A DNA stretch of 32,438 bases. It comes from Candidatus Brocadiia bacterium (GTDB taxonomy: Bacteria; Planctomycetota; PUPC01). A model generated the notes under the pieces. The model had not been told where the DNA came from, made no database searches, and was given only the letters and a program-made list of their open reading frames with translations. Location: contig JAUWIN010000019.1 of NCBI GenBank assembly GCA_030605345.1, positions 1-32,438 on the forward strand, written 5' to 3'. Of this stretch, positions 31,801 through 32,438 are shown piece after piece (position 1 is the first letter of the stretch; every line of letters starts with the position of its first letter). The translations under genes were made by a program, and so were the position numbers.

Positions 31801-32438
31801 GTGGCGTTCAGCTCAGATGCCGCCAATCGGATACCTGGCGATACGAACGGAATGCGGGACGTCTTCGTCTATGACCGCAGCACGAACACAATAAAGCGCG
31901 TGAGCATCGCCGCCGACGGCACACAGGGCAACGACCGCAGTTATTCGGCGTCAATCAGTTGCGACGGGCGGTTTGTGGCGTTCAGCTCAGACGCCCGCAA
32001 TCTGGTGCCGGGTGATACGAACGACATGCGCGACATCTTCGTCTATGACCGCGATACGGGCACGATAGAGCGTGTGAGTGTGGCATCGGACGGTGCGGAA
32101 GCCAACAACCACAACTGGGACCCATCCATCAGTTCCAGCGGCCGGTTTGTGGCGTTCTTCTCGTCTGCGTCTAACCTGGTCGCCGGCGATACGAACGAAG
32201 CCGCTGACATCTTCGTTTACGACCGGGACACGAACACGATAAACCGTATGAGCGTTGGCTCAGACGGTGCACAGGGCAACGACTGGAGCTACTCGTCGTC
32301 AACCAGCTTTGGTGGTGACCAGTCTGTGGCGTTCTGGTCGTCCGCCTCGAATCTGGTGCCCGCCGACACCAACGGAAAGTGGGACGGCTTTGCCTATGAC
32401 CGTGACACGGCCCGGGCAGAGCGCGTGAGCATCACCTC
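28843..32438 (+). CDS. Secreted gingipain-like C25 cysteine peptidase with SdrD-B-like and propeller repeats (3' partial)
   Basis: One frame runs open from the ATG at 28843 through the right edge: 1198 codons without a stop. The only start upstream of coding similarity is this ATG, with AGGG 8 bases before it and an in-frame TAA at 28792. The N terminus is long and Arg/Cys-rich, followed by a hydrophobic signal segment (WWFRFLGTLSFAFVV) and a likely cut after SVIA. A 14-residue triplicate (RKRVPLQLAPLGVV) follows. Residues about 285-665 are peptidase family C25: GYVIVTTAAIQAA, YVLLVGNP, WEVAVGRIPYY, catalytic His531 in WFTHGN and Cys562 in FQGSCLNGY. Three SdrD-B-like domains start at residues 669, 773 and 880. 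From residue 969, 58-residue repeats (GRFVAFSSDA, DIFVYDRDT) look like PD40/TolB-type propeller blades. Extracellular proteolysis is inferred; the sorting signal lies beyond the window. Confidence 0.88.
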   Translation, partial: MDKHNLARCCCRPRQRNASWWFRFLGTLSFAFVVQTTTTSVIAADLDDGQVVVQVPRKRVPFQLAPLGVGRKGVPLQLAPLGVVRKRVPLQLAPLEVVKFPTAAVVGRPGMPGLPRETVTVLLPPNADLSTVTAELRNTAVRDVPGKWDIPPVPPVARAGEVVWPRGRQIVKGRDVAAYARNSFTPKTFVGRVTAGQRRQWRLAEVEIFPYRYNPVTKRLKNLFRGQLVVRFKEKKRVLGFRALTGPVSQGARRDVSVRAVNFETASKDYHAPVGVLQAASDPGYVIVTTAAIQAASTKLADFASAKEAGGFEVSVVTEATWGGGTGDTAAENLRDWLAANYISENIQYVLLVGNPTPSTGDVPMKMCYPQDYDPGVSDCPTDFYYAELTGNWDLDGDGKYGEYDDDYGAGGADRNWEVAVGRIPYYGSVSDLDAILSKIVDYQSTSEAEAGWRKKALLPMEPVDGLTPGYQLGENIKNNVLTPEGDWAWHRVYEQSYGLIPPPETTPCSVSNVTNAWTGSHIGLTAWFTHGNSTYAADVMDVSNAATLDDTHPAFTFQGSCLNGYPEVTNNLGYSLLKNGAVGTVSASRVSWYYVGQTYFPGTVTVGGMTYEYVARLVPEQLPAADALQDIKTDLPPGNEVFWMNYLGFNLYGCPAVGLYTFETGARISGSKWSDLDGDGVWDGGEPGLEGWTIYLDANENGELDAGERSTVTNAAGEYEFIGLMPGTYTIAEVVEAGWVQTCPDTGTYTVTVDIGDPAEDKDFGNMELGEIHGSKWSDLDGDGEWDDGEPGLEGWTIYLDQNQNGELDDGETSTTTDEDGGYSFTALLPGTYTVAEVLETGWAQTCPEAGTYTVVLQAVDTVEGKDFGNRSTSCEGEIHGSKWKDVNANGEWDVDEPGLEGWTIYLDQNQNGELDAGETSRVTNADGEYEFTDLPVDIYCVREVLQTGWYPTYPYCTGGSALGLSATQADDRSYSASISYAGRFVAFSSDAANRIPGDTNGMRDVFVYDRSTNTIKRVSIAADGTQGNDRSYSASISCDGRFVAFSSDARNLVPGDTNDMRDIFVYDRDTGTIERVSVASDGAEANNHNWDPSISSSGRFVAFFSSASNLVAGDTNEAADIFVYDRDTNTINRMSVGSDGAQGNDWSYSSSTSFGGDQSVAFWSSASNLVPADTNGKWDGFAYDRDTARAERVSIT
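29011..29136 (+). repeat. Three tandem 42-bp repeats in the C25 pro-region
   Basis: Units begin at 29011, 29053 and 29095 with CGGAAG(A/G)GGGT and are nearly identical. Each encodes 14 residues, RKRVPLQLAPLGVV or close variants. They lie just after the signal peptide. Confidence 0.9.
30847..31720 (+). repeat. Three SdrD-B-like domain repeats inside the C25 peptidase gene
   Basis: Copies start at 30847, 31159 and 31480, so the spacing is 312 and 321 bases. Each encodes GSKW.D.(D/N)(G/A)(D/N)G.WD..EPGLEGWTIYLD, then a second acidic loop and a YTV or equivalent strand. The acidic loops resemble the calcium sites of SdrD B domains. Confidence 0.85.
31747..32438 (+). repeat. 174-bp tandem repeats coding for 58-residue propeller-like blades
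   Basis: Equivalent positions fall at 31747, 31921, 32095 and 32269, exactly 174 bases apart. Each unit encodes QGNDRSYSASIS, GRFVAFSSDA, LVPGDTN, DIFVYDRDT and I.RVS in order. The fourth unit is cut by the window edge. Confidence 0.88.

Overview
The window is GC-rich, densely coded bacterial DNA. It suggests a free-living carbohydrate scavenger of the PVC group (Planctomycetota, Phycisphaerae-like or Lentisphaerota). The basis is the gene content: two sulfatases (one malectin-fused), a Gfo/Idh/MocA oxidoreductase beside a xylose-isomerase-like TIM barrel, a heparinase II/III-type lyase, two glycosidase-like lipoproteins, an unusual sigma-70 factor, and a large secreted C25 peptidase with SdrD-B-like and propeller repeats. 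No rRNA, tRNA, CRISPR array or intact mobile element was seen, so the taxonomy is inference.

Layout. 1-1.5 kb (+): a sigma factor, possibly cut at its 5' end, then a flavin-reductase-like protein. 1.6-4.5 kb (-): a DegT-type aminotransferase followed by a fused ATP sulfurylase/APS kinase that makes PAPS. 4.7-7.8 kb (+): Gfo/Idh/MocA oxidoreductase, TIM-barrel isomerase and a zinc-poor MDR dehydrogenase. 7.8-13.1 kb (-): a second MDR dehydrogenase, a PHP-like hydrolase and a glycyl radical enzyme with no activase in view. 13.3-16.5 kb: two convergent sulfatases, one with the formylglycine motif CAPSR and one with TLPQH and a malectin domain. 16.8-20.2 kb (+): two homologous lipoproteins with a DEP-containing barrel-like core. 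20.2-22.9 kb (-): a secreted heparinase-type lyase and a small coupled protein. 22.9-23.4 kb: a non-coding stretch with a decayed gene fragment. 23.4-24.5 kb (+): a pentapeptide-repeat/potassium-channel fusion. 24.6-27.9 kb (-): a tight three-gene catabolic operon (2-hydroxyacid dehydrogenase, FAH-family hydrolase, aldehyde dehydrogenase). 27.9-28.8 kb: about 1 kb of non-coding DNA with hairpins and a promoter-like site. 28.8 kb to the end (+): one uninterrupted reading frame of 1198 codons, running off the window, that encodes the C25 peptidase.

Working together (inference). The 4.7-23 kb section reads like a locus for a sulfated, uronate-rich glycan. Lipoprotein hydrolases and the lyase would cut the polymer outside the cytoplasm, sulfatases would remove sulfate, and the oxidoreductases, isomerase, glycyl radical enzyme and the 24.6-27.9 kb operon would process the sugars or sugar acids. 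No transporter or SusC/SusD pair is present. The glycyl radical enzyme points to anaerobic metabolism. The two most distinctive proteins are the channel fusion and the repeat-rich C25 peptidase.
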